Notes under the pieces: model-generated
Seen by the model: the letters and a program-made list of their open reading frames with translations, nothing else
Databases searched by the model: none
What the model was told of the DNA's origin: nothing
In this document: in pieces, positions 47,691 to 56,178 of the stretch
Position numbering within the stretch: position 1 is the first letter of the stretch
Layout of the letters: each line of letters begins with the position of its first letter
NCBI GenBank assembly: GCA_019424905.1
Contig: JAHYYP010000002.1
Location: forward strand, 72,936 to 136,935
Reading direction: 5' to 3'
Length of the DNA stretch: 64,000 nucleotides
Source of the DNA: Collinsella sp.
Lineage (GTDB): Bacteria; Actinomycetota; Coriobacteriia; Coriobacteriales; Coriobacteriaceae
Translations under genes and position numbers: made by a program

Positions 47691-48076
47691 CCCGAGCCGG
47701 GGTCCAAACTCCGGCCGCCTGCTTAGGCGTAACTTAGATTGACAGCGGAAACCGCATCCCGTTTTGGCGCTCCAAAGTGGGATGCGGTTTCCTTTTGAGC
47801 GCCCATCCGGAAAGCGCATCCCGCTCTACGCCAATATTCTGGGACGCAGTTTCCGCAGACCACCCCATTCGGAAAGTGCATCCCTTAATTTGGTCGCAAA
47901 GTGGGGTGCGCTTTCCGAGCGAGCCAAAACAGAGCCAAGCCAGACAGGCAACCTCGCATCCCGCTATCCTCCCCATGCACCCGAGCGTGCTACACTAGCA
48001 GCATCTATGCCACCGCGAACGGCTCGGCTCGGCGCCCGCCGCTCGCAAACGAACTTTAAACGCACGAGGGTTGGCC
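47691..48076. other. Intergenic region with family A repeats
   Basis: No gene. GCCGG-loop-CCGGC (about 47696-47716) just after the stop codon may end the upstream gene. Three tandem family A hairpins fill 47747-47916. The last 150 bp lead into the kinase cluster; GAGGG precedes its ATG at 48077. Confidence 0.6.
47747..47916. repeat. Three tandem family A hairpins
   Basis: Unit 1: GGAAACCGCATCCC (47747-47760) pairs perfectly with 47779-47792. Unit 2: GGAAAGCGCATCCC (47809-47822) with 47841-47854, two mismatches. Unit 3: GGAAAGTGCATCCC (47871-47884) with 47903-47916 through two G-T pairs. Unit 1 swaps a G-C pair for C-G relative to the consensus GGAAAGCGCATCCC. Related units lie at 24941-25111 and 30923. 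Confidence 0.85.
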
Positions 48077-49930
48077 ATGCCGCTTTTCTCGCAACATACC
48101 GCCCGGTTCTCGCCGGACGTTCCTTTGGAGGGCACCAGCTCTCGCGAGCTGCTCAAGCGGTACCAGCCGCTCGAGACACTTGCGACCGGCGGTTTTGGCT
48201 CCATCGAGATCTGCCGCGACACGCACCTGCGCCGCCGCGTCGCCATTAAGCGTATCCCCCTTATCAACGGTGCCGGCATGCCCGCCAGCGACATCATGGA
48301 TGTCCTGCGCGAGGCGCACACCGCCGCCATGCTTCAACATCCCAATATCGTGCAGGTCATCGACTTTACGCACGACACAGCCTATGCCTACCTAGTCATG
48401 GAGTATGTCGATGGCATGTCGCTGGCCGAGTTTTTGCACCGCGTGGACGGCCACTCACTTACCTTTGACGAGGCCGCAGCTATTGCCGATGCCCTGGGCC
48501 AGGCGCTCACCTTCGCCCATAGTAATGGCGTACTCCACCTGGACATTAAGCCCGCCAACGTGCTCATCGACCACTCGGGCAATGTAAAGCTCACCGACTT
48601 TGGCATGGCGCGACTGTCGTCCGCCGGTGGCTTTGGCGGTTCGCGCGGCGGCACCATCGGCTACATGCCGCCCGAGCAGCTCGATATCGAGACCGGCACG
48701 GTCGACGAACGCGCTGATGTCTTTGCCCTTGCCTGTGTGATCTACGAGGGCCTGTGTGGCAGCGCCCCCTTTATGGCGGCCACGCCCGCCGACTCGCTCG
48801 GCCACATCATCGGCGGCGCCACCTATCCCAGCGAGCTGATACCACACTTTCCCCCGGGAGCCGAGAGCGCGCTCATGAGCGCGCTCTCCCCCATGCCGCA
48901 GGACCGCCCCAACAGCATCGAGGCATTTTGCGACCAGCTCCTTGCCGGTCTGGGCAGCGTGCGCGAAGGCCGTCGCAGCCTGGAGCAAATGGTTGGCGAG
49001 CTTTCGGATGACGAGCAGGAGCTCGACGATATCGAGCCGTCGCACTACGAGGACGACGCCATCGAGGTCGACCCCGCACTCGGCTGGGCGGGCACGCGCT
49101 GGAGCCATGCGCGCGACTACACCATGCGCACTATCTCGGCGCTAACGTGCGGCACCTTTAGCTTTTTGCTGATGCAAACGGCCGGGGTCGCGGCGCTTCC
49201 CGGCCTGGTCATTGCGGCTATCGCGATCGGAGCGGCGGCTGGCCTGGCCCCCCAGATTGGCTCGGCCATCTCGGCTGTGGGCTTTTTGGTGCTCATGGCC
49301 AACGCCACCATGCAGGCACAGGGCATCCTGTCGATGCTGCCCGTCGCGGTGATCTTTGCCGCCGCCATGTCCGGTTGGTGGATCGCCTGGGGTCGCACCG
49401 AGACTGCCGCGAGCGCCACGCTCACCTGTGCACTCGCGCTTGGCTGTCTGACCGGCAATACCTTCCTGGCAGCTGGGGTCGCCGCCGGCGTCGCGTCATT
49501 TTGGCTCGGCCCGGCAAGCGCCGCCGCGGCAACGGGCATGGGCGCGCTTTTTGCCCGTCTGGCCACGGTCGCGCTTTCAGCCGGAGGCGTGCTGGGGCTC
49601 GGTAACGTTGCTGCAGCGCTGGGAGACCCGCTCCTTTGGGCTGCCTTTGTGCTGGTCGCGGCAACTGCCGCGGCGTCATCTGCGCTGCTCAATGTCCATG
49701 CCAAGCGTGCCAATCAGGGCTCAAACCTTGCCGCAATCGCCGCCATCGCTGTCACCGGCATCGGCTGCGCAGCGGCGTCCTGTCTTGCACACCATATGGA
49801 AATTGCCAGCCTTGCAGCCGCGGTCATCGCCAAGGCGGCGGTTGCGGGAATCCTATCCTCTATAATCGTTGGGATATGCCTATATTTGCTCGGATACCAA
49901 AGAACCTATACGGAGAGTGATCTTTCGTGA
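48077..49930 (+). CDS. Membrane Ser/Thr kinase with a polytopic C-terminus
   Basis: 617 aa. Kinase domain about 29-300: ATGGFGSIE loop, lysine in RVAIKRI (K58), catalytic loop HLDIKPAN (154-161), DFG (D174) and GTIGYMPPEQL. The arginine of HRD is leucine, so this is a non-RD kinase, normally not controlled by activation-loop phosphorylation. After an acidic linker (about 310-345), nine or ten hydrophobic helices follow (about 360-610), an unusual partner for a kinase. It heads the signalling and wall cluster; its stop overlaps the GTG of the next gene. ATG 48077 is chosen over TTG 48071 because GAGGG is well spaced. Confidence 0.9.
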   Translation: MPLFSQHTARFSPDVPLEGTSSRELLKRYQPLETLATGGFGSIEICRDTHLRRRVAIKRIPLINGAGMPASDIMDVLREAHTAAMLQHPNIVQVIDFTHDTAYAYLVMEYVDGMSLAEFLHRVDGHSLTFDEAAAIADALGQALTFAHSNGVLHLDIKPANVLIDHSGNVKLTDFGMARLSSAGGFGGSRGGTIGYMPPEQLDIETGTVDERADVFALACVIYEGLCGSAPFMAATPADSLGHIIGGATYPSELIPHFPPGAESALMSALSPMPQDRPNSIEAFCDQLLAGLGSVREGRRSLEQMVGELSDDEQELDDIEPSHYEDDAIEVDPALGWAGTRWSHARDYTMRTISALTCGTFSFLLMQTAGVAALPGLVIAAIAIGAAAGLAPQIGSAISAVGFLVLMANATMQAQGILSMLPVAVIFAAAMSGWWIAWGRTETAASATLTCALALGCLTGNTFLAAGVAAGVASFWLGPASAAAATGMGALFARLATVALSAGGVLGLGNVAAALGDPLLWAAFVLVAATAAASSALLNVHAKRANQGSNLAAIAAIAVTGIGCAAASCLAHHMEIASLAAAVIAKAAVAGILSSIIVGICLYLLGYQRTYTESDLS

Positions 49931-50940
49931 ACTTCCTGAACATCTTCGAGGACCACGTGGCCGGCATCTTCGGTGCCACCCGTGCCCCGTTCTCCTTTAA
50001 GAAGCTTGCCAAGCAGGCCGCTCGCGACATGGAGGATCAGACTCTGGTGATTAACGGCGTCAACACGGCGCCGGCACTCTATACCATCCTTATCGCCGCC
50101 GACGACGATCCCATGCTCGCCCCGTTCTACCCCGAGCTTTCGCGCGAGGTCCGCGAGTTCGTGAAGGCGCAGGCCGAAAAGCGCCGCTATGTCTTTGTCG
50201 GCGAGCCCCTCGTGCGCTTTATGATCGATCCACAGCTGCGCGCCGGCAAGTTCTCGGTCTTTGCCGAGAACGTCGATGCCCCCACGCTCGGCCGCCTGTA
50301 CGAAGAAGAGCGCGCCTATCAGAACGGCCTGGGCCAGAACAACTCCGCGGCAAGCCGTGCCGCCAGCGCCCCGCGCGCCGGCCAGCAGCAGTTTGCCGCC
50401 CCGCAGCAGCAGCGCCCCGCCGCCATGCCCCAGCAGCAGCCGACGCCTCGCGCCGCCGCTCCCGACCCGCTTGCCGTGGCAGACCCCTTCGCGCCTAGCG
50501 TCCCCGACCCCGCCGCCGCACCCATCCCAGTGCCGCAGACCGTCTCGCGCGACGCGCTTGCCGGCATGGGCGGAGCCGCCGCGACCGGTGCCGCCGTGGG
50601 CCTAGGCGCCGCAGCCGGCATCGCCTCCAACATGGCGAGCACTCGCGCCCCGCAGCGCCCGCTCGCCCAGCTCGTCGACGTCGTGAGCGGCGAGAGCCAT
50701 AGCATCACCTCCGCACAGGTGACCATCGGTCGCGAGCGCTCAGTTTCCGACATTGCCCTGCGCGACCCCAACGTGTCGCGCCGCCACGCCCAGCTCACCT
50801 TTACGGGCTCGGATTGGTCGATCGAGGACCTCAATTCCACCAACGGCACGCTCGTCAACAACCGCCGCATTACGCGCTGCCCGCTGCGCAACGGCGATCT
50901 GCTGACGTTTGGCCTGAGTACCTTTGAATTTAGGGGATAG
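49927..50940 (+). CDS. fhaA: FhaA-like protein: DUF3662 and FHA domains
   Basis: 337 aa, GTG start in a 4-bp GTGA overlap with the kinase gene. The N-terminal DUF3662 domain (about 1-125: FLNIFEDHVAGIFG, ALYTILIAADDDPML, YVFVGEPLVRFMID) is the one found in mycobacterial FhaA. A Gln/Ala/Pro linker (about 140-240) and a C-terminal FHA domain (about 250-335: VTIGRERSVSDIAL, VSRRHAQLTF, IEDLNSTNGTLVNN) follow. In mycobacteria FhaA recruits the wall-regulating pseudokinase MviN; a similar reader role is inferred here. Confidence 0.93.
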   Translation: MNFLNIFEDHVAGIFGATRAPFSFKKLAKQAARDMEDQTLVINGVNTAPALYTILIAADDDPMLAPFYPELSREVREFVKAQAEKRRYVFVGEPLVRFMIDPQLRAGKFSVFAENVDAPTLGRLYEEERAYQNGLGQNNSAASRAASAPRAGQQQFAAPQQQRPAAMPQQQPTPRAAAPDPLAVADPFAPSVPDPAAAPIPVPQTVSRDALAGMGGAAATGAAVGLGAAAGIASNMASTRAPQRPLAQLVDVVSGESHSITSAQVTIGRERSVSDIALRDPNVSRRHAQLTFTGSDWSIEDLNSTNGTLVNNRRITRCPLRNGDLLTFGLSTFEFRG

Positions 50941-50946
50941 TCGCTT

Positions 50947-51363
50947 ATGAACATCGATATCGTCCTTTTTGCAGGCCGCATCGTCCTGGTCGCCCTGCTC
51001 TATATCTTTCTGTTCGCCGTCATGAAGACCGGCGTGGGACTTGTGCGTGGACAGCGCCGCGACTCGGCTATCTGGACGATCGATGTGGACAAGGGTCCGC
51101 GCGGTATCCGCGGCATCCACGTAGACATGCTCGGCCCCGTCATCGTCGGTCGCTCGCCATCTTCGGACATCTGCATCAACGAACCGTTCGTTTCAGCCTC
51201 GCACGCGCGCTTTTCGCTGCAGGGCCCGGCGCTCATCATCGAGGACCTCAACTCACTTAACGGCACGCTCGTCAACGGCCGCCAACTCGTGGAGCCCGCG
51301 ACGCTGCGTGAGGGCGACGAAGTCCAGATTGGCGACGTGGTCATGAAGGTGAACCGTCGATGA
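50947..51363 (+). CDS. fhaB: FhaB-like protein: membrane anchor and FHA domain
   Basis: 138 aa. One N-terminal membrane helix (IVLFAGRIVLVALLYIFLFAVM, about 4-25) and a cytoplasmic FHA domain (about 55-137) with VIVGRSPSSDICI, VSASHARFSL and IEDLNSLNGTLVNG. This is the arrangement of mycobacterial FhaB/FipA, which links kinases to the division and elongation machinery. It is 6 bp from fhaA and overlaps the phosphatase start by 4 bp (ATGA). Confidence 0.93.
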   Translation: MNIDIVLFAGRIVLVALLYIFLFAVMKTGVGLVRGQRRDSAIWTIDVDKGPRGIRGIHVDMLGPVIVGRSPSSDICINEPFVSASHARFSLQGPALIIEDLNSLNGTLVNGRQLVEPATLREGDEVQIGDVVMKVNRR

Positions 51364-53159
51364 TCGACGAGGAGAACAAGTCCGCAACTATGACCGAGGC
51401 ACCGGCTGCCGCCGTAGCTGCACCGGCCCACGCCGCTCCGGCGGGCTCCGCACCCGTGGAGCCCGAGGACACCGTGTTCTCCCTGCCTCTTTCGCATGTA
51501 ACGCATGATATTTCGGATCTCGCCGATAACGAGGACGAAGAGGATGCCGTAGCGGCGCCCATCGGCGCACATGCTGCGGAACAGCCCACAGCGCCCGAAG
51601 CAACCCCGGCGCCGGCTCACTTTGCAGAGCCCGTCGCCGCGGCAATCAACGAGAGCGCTGCGGTGTTTGCGGCACCCGAGCCCGCTGCGCCGGCGTTTCC
51701 CATAGCCCCGGCATCCGAGGTTGCGCCCGTGTCTACGCCGGCGCCCGAGCCTATAGACGTCAGCCCGCAAGACGACGAGTCGACCGCCCGCGTGTCCGAG
51801 GAGCCCGACTCCCCGGACACCGACAATTCCGAATCAAACGCCGAGACCGACACCGTCTCTCCCGGTGACACCGCCGAGATCGACGTTGCTGCCGTTGAGG
51901 CCAAGCTCAAAGACCCCGGCTCGACCATGAGCTTTGAGCCCCTGACCGAGGAGCGCATCGAGACCGACTCGACCTATGATGCCGGTACCACCACGCAACT
52001 CATGTGGGGCGCCCGCTCCGACGTTGGCTGTGTGCGCCCGCACAATGAGGATTCCTACCTGGTGCAGTCGCCGCTCTTTTGCGTATGCGACGGCATGGGT
52101 GGTCACGCCGCCGGCGAGGTAGCCTCTTCTATCGCTGTCGAGACTATAGCCAAGACGGCCCCACAGTCCGCCGACGCAGCACGCCTGGCCGCAGCCGTCG
52201 AGGCAGCCAACGCCGCCGTAATCGAGGCGGCCCTGAACGGCCTGGGCAAGCCCGGCATGGGCTGCACAGCCACCTGCGCCTATATCGAAAACGATACGCT
52301 CGCCATCGCCCACGTGGGCGACTCGCGCGCCTACCTGCTCCACGAGGGCACGCTCATCCGCGTGACCCGCGACCACTCCTACGTGGAGGAGCTCGTGGAC
52401 GCCGGCGAGATCACGGCAGACGAGGCTCGCGTCCACCCCAACCGTTCGGTCATCACCCGCGCACTGGGCTCGGACCCCGCCATGTATGCCGACCACTTCA
52501 CTCTGCATATCGAGGAAGGCGACCGCCTGATCCTGTGCTCCGACGGCCTTTCGAGCATGATTCCCGATAGCGATATCGAGAACATCGCCACGCAGTCCTC
52601 AACCGCGCAAATCTGCGTCGACAACCTAGTGGACGCGGCGCTTGCCGCCGGCGGCCACGACAACGTGACCGTAGTAGTCGTTGACCTGGTTGACGATGGC
52701 GTCATGCGCGAGGCGCAACGCGTGCGTCGCCGCAACGTTACTATCGCCGCCATCCTGGCCCTCGTCTTTGTGCTGGCAGCTGGCATCTGGGCCTACACGG
52801 GTGTCACCGGCTCGTACTACCTGGGTACCTACCAGGGCAATGTCGCCGTCTGGCGCGGCCTGCCCGGCAAGCCACTCGGACTCAAGCTCCACTGGCTCGA
52901 AAGCGAAACCAGCATCAAGCTGTCCGACCTGCCCGAAGACACGCAAAACCGCCTCAAGGCGGGCATTCCGCAAACAAGTGTCGACGATGCGCAGGACACG
53001 ATATCCAAGTACCGCCACCAGATCGACGAGGAGCAGACCCGCCAGGTGATCGACGCGCAAACGATTCGCGACAACACCAATCAGGGATCGACCTCCGAAT
53101 CAGATTCCGAGAAAACCGCCGAACAGTCCGCCGAGGCCGAAGCCTCCGATAAGAATTAG
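51360..53159 (+). CDS. pstP: PP2C-type Ser/Thr phosphatase (PstP-like)
   Basis: 599 aa. An Ala/Pro/Glu-rich N-terminal extension of about 210 residues, absent from typical PstP, precedes the PP2C domain (about 215-450): DVGCVRPHNEDSYLV, VCDGMGGHAAGE, HVGDSRAYLLHEG, CSDGLSSMI and GGHDNVTVV supply the metal aspartates. A membrane helix (ITIAAILALVFVLAAGIWAY-like, about 460-480) and an outer domain end the protein. It reverses phosphorylation by the clustered kinases. The extension may hold kinase target sites (several SPD/TE-type residues), an inference. Confidence 0.94.
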   Translation: MIDEENKSATMTEAPAAAVAAPAHAAPAGSAPVEPEDTVFSLPLSHVTHDISDLADNEDEEDAVAAPIGAHAAEQPTAPEATPAPAHFAEPVAAAINESAAVFAAPEPAAPAFPIAPASEVAPVSTPAPEPIDVSPQDDESTARVSEEPDSPDTDNSESNAETDTVSPGDTAEIDVAAVEAKLKDPGSTMSFEPLTEERIETDSTYDAGTTTQLMWGARSDVGCVRPHNEDSYLVQSPLFCVCDGMGGHAAGEVASSIAVETIAKTAPQSADAARLAAAVEAANAAVIEAALNGLGKPGMGCTATCAYIENDTLAIAHVGDSRAYLLHEGTLIRVTRDHSYVEELVDAGEITADEARVHPNRSVITRALGSDPAMYADHFTLHIEEGDRLILCSDGLSSMIPDSDIENIATQSSTAQICVDNLVDAALAAGGHDNVTVVVVDLVDDGVMREAQRVRRRNVTIAAILALVFVLAAGIWAYTGVTGSYYLGTYQGNVAVWRGLPGKPLGLKLHWLESETSIKLSDLPEDTQNRLKAGIPQTSVDDAQDTISKYRHQIDEEQTRQVIDAQTIRDNTNQGSTSESDSEKTAEQSAEAEASDKN

Positions 53160-53175
53160 AAAGGGAGTGCCGCTT

Positions 53176-56046
53176 ATGAGTCGCCGCAACACCGAGCTGC
53201 TCTTGCTCATCGCCTCGGCGTTCCCCGTCATCCTGCTGTATGCGATGTACGTCCTCACCGCGGGCGCTGCCATCTCCTTTGAGACGCTCGCCGTACCGAT
53301 CGGCCTCTTTGCCGCCTTTGCCGCGGCCCACATTGCCGTGCGCATCTTGGCGCCCGGTGCCGACCCCGCCATCCTGCCCATCGTATTTATACTTTCGGGC
53401 ATCGGCATCACGTTCGTGACGCGTCTCGCCCCCGCTCTCGCCATCTCACAGCTCATCATCCTGTTTGTCTCGGTGGCGCTCATGGTGGGAACGCTTGCAC
53501 TAGTCAAAAACCTCGACGTGGTCATGCGCTACAAGTACACCTTTGGCATCATCGGCATCATTCTGCTGATGCTGCCTATCTTTATCGGCACCACGATCTC
53601 GGGCTCCAAGCTGTGGATTCGCATCGCGGGCTTTACCATCCAGCCTGGCGAGTTCGCCAAGGTCTTTATCGTGCTGTTCCTGGCCGGGTACCTGGCCGAG
53701 AACCGCGAGCTACTCTCCATCTCCAACCGCAAGATCCTGGGCTTTAAGATCCCTCGCCTGCGACTGCTGCTGCCGCTGTTTGCCGTGTGGGGTGTGTGCC
53801 TGCTCGTCGTCGTCTTCGAACGCGACCTGGGTTCGGCCGTGCTGTTCTACACCATCTTCTTGCTGATGCTCTACGTTGCCACGGGGCGCTTTTCGTATGT
53901 CGTTATCGGCCTTGCGCTCTTAGCCGTTGGAGCCGTGGGCGCCTACAAGTTCCTGTCGCACGTTCAGGTGCGTTTCCAGGTTTGGGTCGATCCGTTTAAG
54001 GACGCCCAGGGCCAGGGCTACCAGATCGTCCAGTCGCTCTTCTCGCTTGCCGACGGCGGTCTGGTCGGCGTTGGCATCGGCAACGGGATGGCCAACAACA
54101 TCCCCGTCGTCGAGTCCGACTTTATCTTCTCGGCCATCGGCGAGGAGATGGGTCTTTTGGGCGGTGGCGCCGTGCTCATCCTGTTTATGCTCTTTGCCGT
54201 GCGTGGCCTCACCACGGCTGCCCGCGCTAAATCCGACCTCGCCGCCTTTAGCGCCACGGGCCTTACGGCCGCCATCAGCTTCCAGGCCTTCTTGATCGTT
54301 GGCGGCGTTACCCGCCTGATCCCGCTGACCGGCGTCACCTTGCCCTTTATGAGCCAGGGCGGCTCCTCGCTGCTGGCGAGCTTTATCATCGTCGCGCTCC
54401 TGCTGCGCGCCGGTGACGAGGCGACCGGACGCGAGGCCGAGCTTACCGGCACCGGCACCATGGCCGCCATCACCGATGATCAGGTCGCATCTGCCGCCGT
54501 CCCGACGGGCACGCGCTTTGCCACCTCGTCTTCCTACGGCAGCGGCAGCCATTCCGTCGGCTCGCGCATGCGCCGTCGCCTGCTCGACACACCTGAATCC
54601 GGTGTGCTCGGCCGCGTGGCGCTCGCCAACCGTCTAACCCGCGCGGTGCTCGCCTTTACGGCGCTGTTCGCCATCCTTATCGGCAACCTCACCTATGTCC
54701 AGGTCATCAAGGCCAAGGACTATCAGGACATGCCGACCAACAACCACACCATCGCCCGCTCCAAGTACATCCAGCGCGGTTCCATCATCACGTCCGACGG
54801 CGTGACGCTGGCCGAGTCGCTGCAACAGGAGGACGGCACCTACGTACGCTCCTACCCCAACGGTAACCTGGCAGCGCACGTGGTTGGCTACGTGAGCCAG
54901 CAGTATGGCACCACCGCCATCGAGAGCGTCATGAACGACACGCTCACCGGCTCTAAGGATTACTCCAGCTGGAACAACGCCATCGCGTCGCTCGCGGGCC
55001 AGACCCAGCCGGGCAACACCGCCAAGCTCACCATCGACTCGCGCATCCAGACGGCTGCCGAGCAGGCACTCAAGGGCTTTAAGGGCGCTGTAGTGGTCAT
55101 CGACCCGCGTACCGGCGCGGTGCTCGCATGTGCCAGCTCGCCCACCTACGACAACACCAACATCGATGCCCTGCTGCAGACGGGCGGCGGCGAGGACGGC
55201 TCCATGTACAATCGCGCCATGGACGCGCTGTACACGCCGGGCTCAACGTTTAAGGTCGTTACGCTTTCCGCGGCACTCGAGACCGGTGCCGCCAGCCTTA
55301 CCAGCACCTACCAGGCGCCCGGCTCCATGGACATCGGCAACGCACCGGTCACCAACTATGCCAACGAGAGCTACGGCACCATCAGCCTGCAGCAGGCCTT
55401 TGCCGTGTCCTCCAACGTCGTCTTTGGCCAGGTGGCAAACGAAGTTGGCGCAAACACGCTCGTGCAGTTTGCCAACGCCTTTGGCTACGGCCAAAAGCTC
55501 GGCCAGGACCTGACCTCCGCGGCCTCCATCATGGCAGACCCGTCGCTCATGACCGAGTGGGAGACCGCTTGGGCCGGCGCCGGCCAGCCTGTCGGCATGG
55601 ACCACACGCCCGGCCCGCAGACCACCGTCATGCAAAGCGCCGTGATTGCCGCCGCCATCGCTAACAGTGGCGTGGTCATGGACCCGTACTTTGTAGCCCA
55701 GGTACTCGCCCCGGACGGAACTGTGGTCAAGACCACGCAGTCCCGCTCGCTGGGTCAGGCCGTCAGCTCCGCCACGGCCGACCAGGTCAAGCAGGCCATG
55801 CTCGCCGTCGTCCAGTCCGGTACCGGCACCGATGCCCAGGTCCCCGGCGTCAAGGTCGCCGGCAAGACCGGCTCGCCCGAGACCGGCGGCACCAACGTCA
55901 ACTCGACGTTCGTTGGCTTTGCACCTTACGATTCACCCACGGTCGCCATCTCGGTGGCCTTGGAGGATTACGACAAACACGACGTCAAGGCGGCCAAGAT
56001 TGCCGGCATCGTCCTGACCGCGGCGCTCGCCGCACAGGGAGCGTGA
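53176..56046 (+). CDS. RodA-PBP fusion: glycan polymerase plus transpeptidase
   Basis: 956 aa. Residues about 1-425 are a complete SEDS (RodA/FtsW) protein with about ten helices and the motifs TISGSKLWIRIAGFTIQPGEFAK and PLTGVTLPFMSQGGSSLL. Residues about 470-956 are a class B penicillin-binding protein: helix FTALFAILIGNLTYVQ, catalytic serine in TPGSTFKVV, SSN in AVSSNVVFG and KTG in VAGKTGSPE. In most actinobacteria rodA and pbpA are separate adjacent genes; one chain here fixes polymerase and crosslinker at 1:1. The start is ATG 53176, 8 nt behind GGGAG. The stop is 132 bp before pknB. Confidence 0.95.
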   Translation: MSRRNTELLLLIASAFPVILLYAMYVLTAGAAISFETLAVPIGLFAAFAAAHIAVRILAPGADPAILPIVFILSGIGITFVTRLAPALAISQLIILFVSVALMVGTLALVKNLDVVMRYKYTFGIIGIILLMLPIFIGTTISGSKLWIRIAGFTIQPGEFAKVFIVLFLAGYLAENRELLSISNRKILGFKIPRLRLLLPLFAVWGVCLLVVVFERDLGSAVLFYTIFLLMLYVATGRFSYVVIGLALLAVGAVGAYKFLSHVQVRFQVWVDPFKDAQGQGYQIVQSLFSLADGGLVGVGIGNGMANNIPVVESDFIFSAIGEEMGLLGGGAVLILFMLFAVRGLTTAARAKSDLAAFSATGLTAAISFQAFLIVGGVTRLIPLTGVTLPFMSQGGSSLLASFIIVALLLRAGDEATGREAELTGTGTMAAITDDQVASAAVPTGTRFATSSSYGSGSHSVGSRMRRRLLDTPESGVLGRVALANRLTRAVLAFTALFAILIGNLTYVQVIKAKDYQDMPTNNHTIARSKYIQRGSIITSDGVTLAESLQQEDGTYVRSYPNGNLAAHVVGYVSQQYGTTAIESVMNDTLTGSKDYSSWNNAIASLAGQTQPGNTAKLTIDSRIQTAAEQALKGFKGAVVVIDPRTGAVLACASSPTYDNTNIDALLQTGGGEDGSMYNRAMDALYTPGSTFKVVTLSAALETGAASLTSTYQAPGSMDIGNAPVTNYANESYGTISLQQAFAVSSNVVFGQVANEVGANTLVQFANAFGYGQKLGQDLTSAASIMADPSLMTEWETAWAGAGQPVGMDHTPGPQTTVMQSAVIAAAIANSGVVMDPYFVAQVLAPDGTVVKTTQSRSLGQAVSSATADQVKQAMLAVVQSGTGTDAQVPGVKVAGKTGSPETGGTNVNSTFVGFAPYDSPTVAISVALEDYDKHDVKAAKIAGIVLTAALAAQGA

Positions 56047-56178
56047 TGCCCATGATTGAATCGGACACCCGAGGCGCGCCGCGGCCGAAGAGTTAGCGGC
56101 AACGCGCCACACGGCCCCAGCGGCCACATCGTAGGTACTACACACATCGTTGAGCGAATAGTTATGTTAGGAGCAGGA

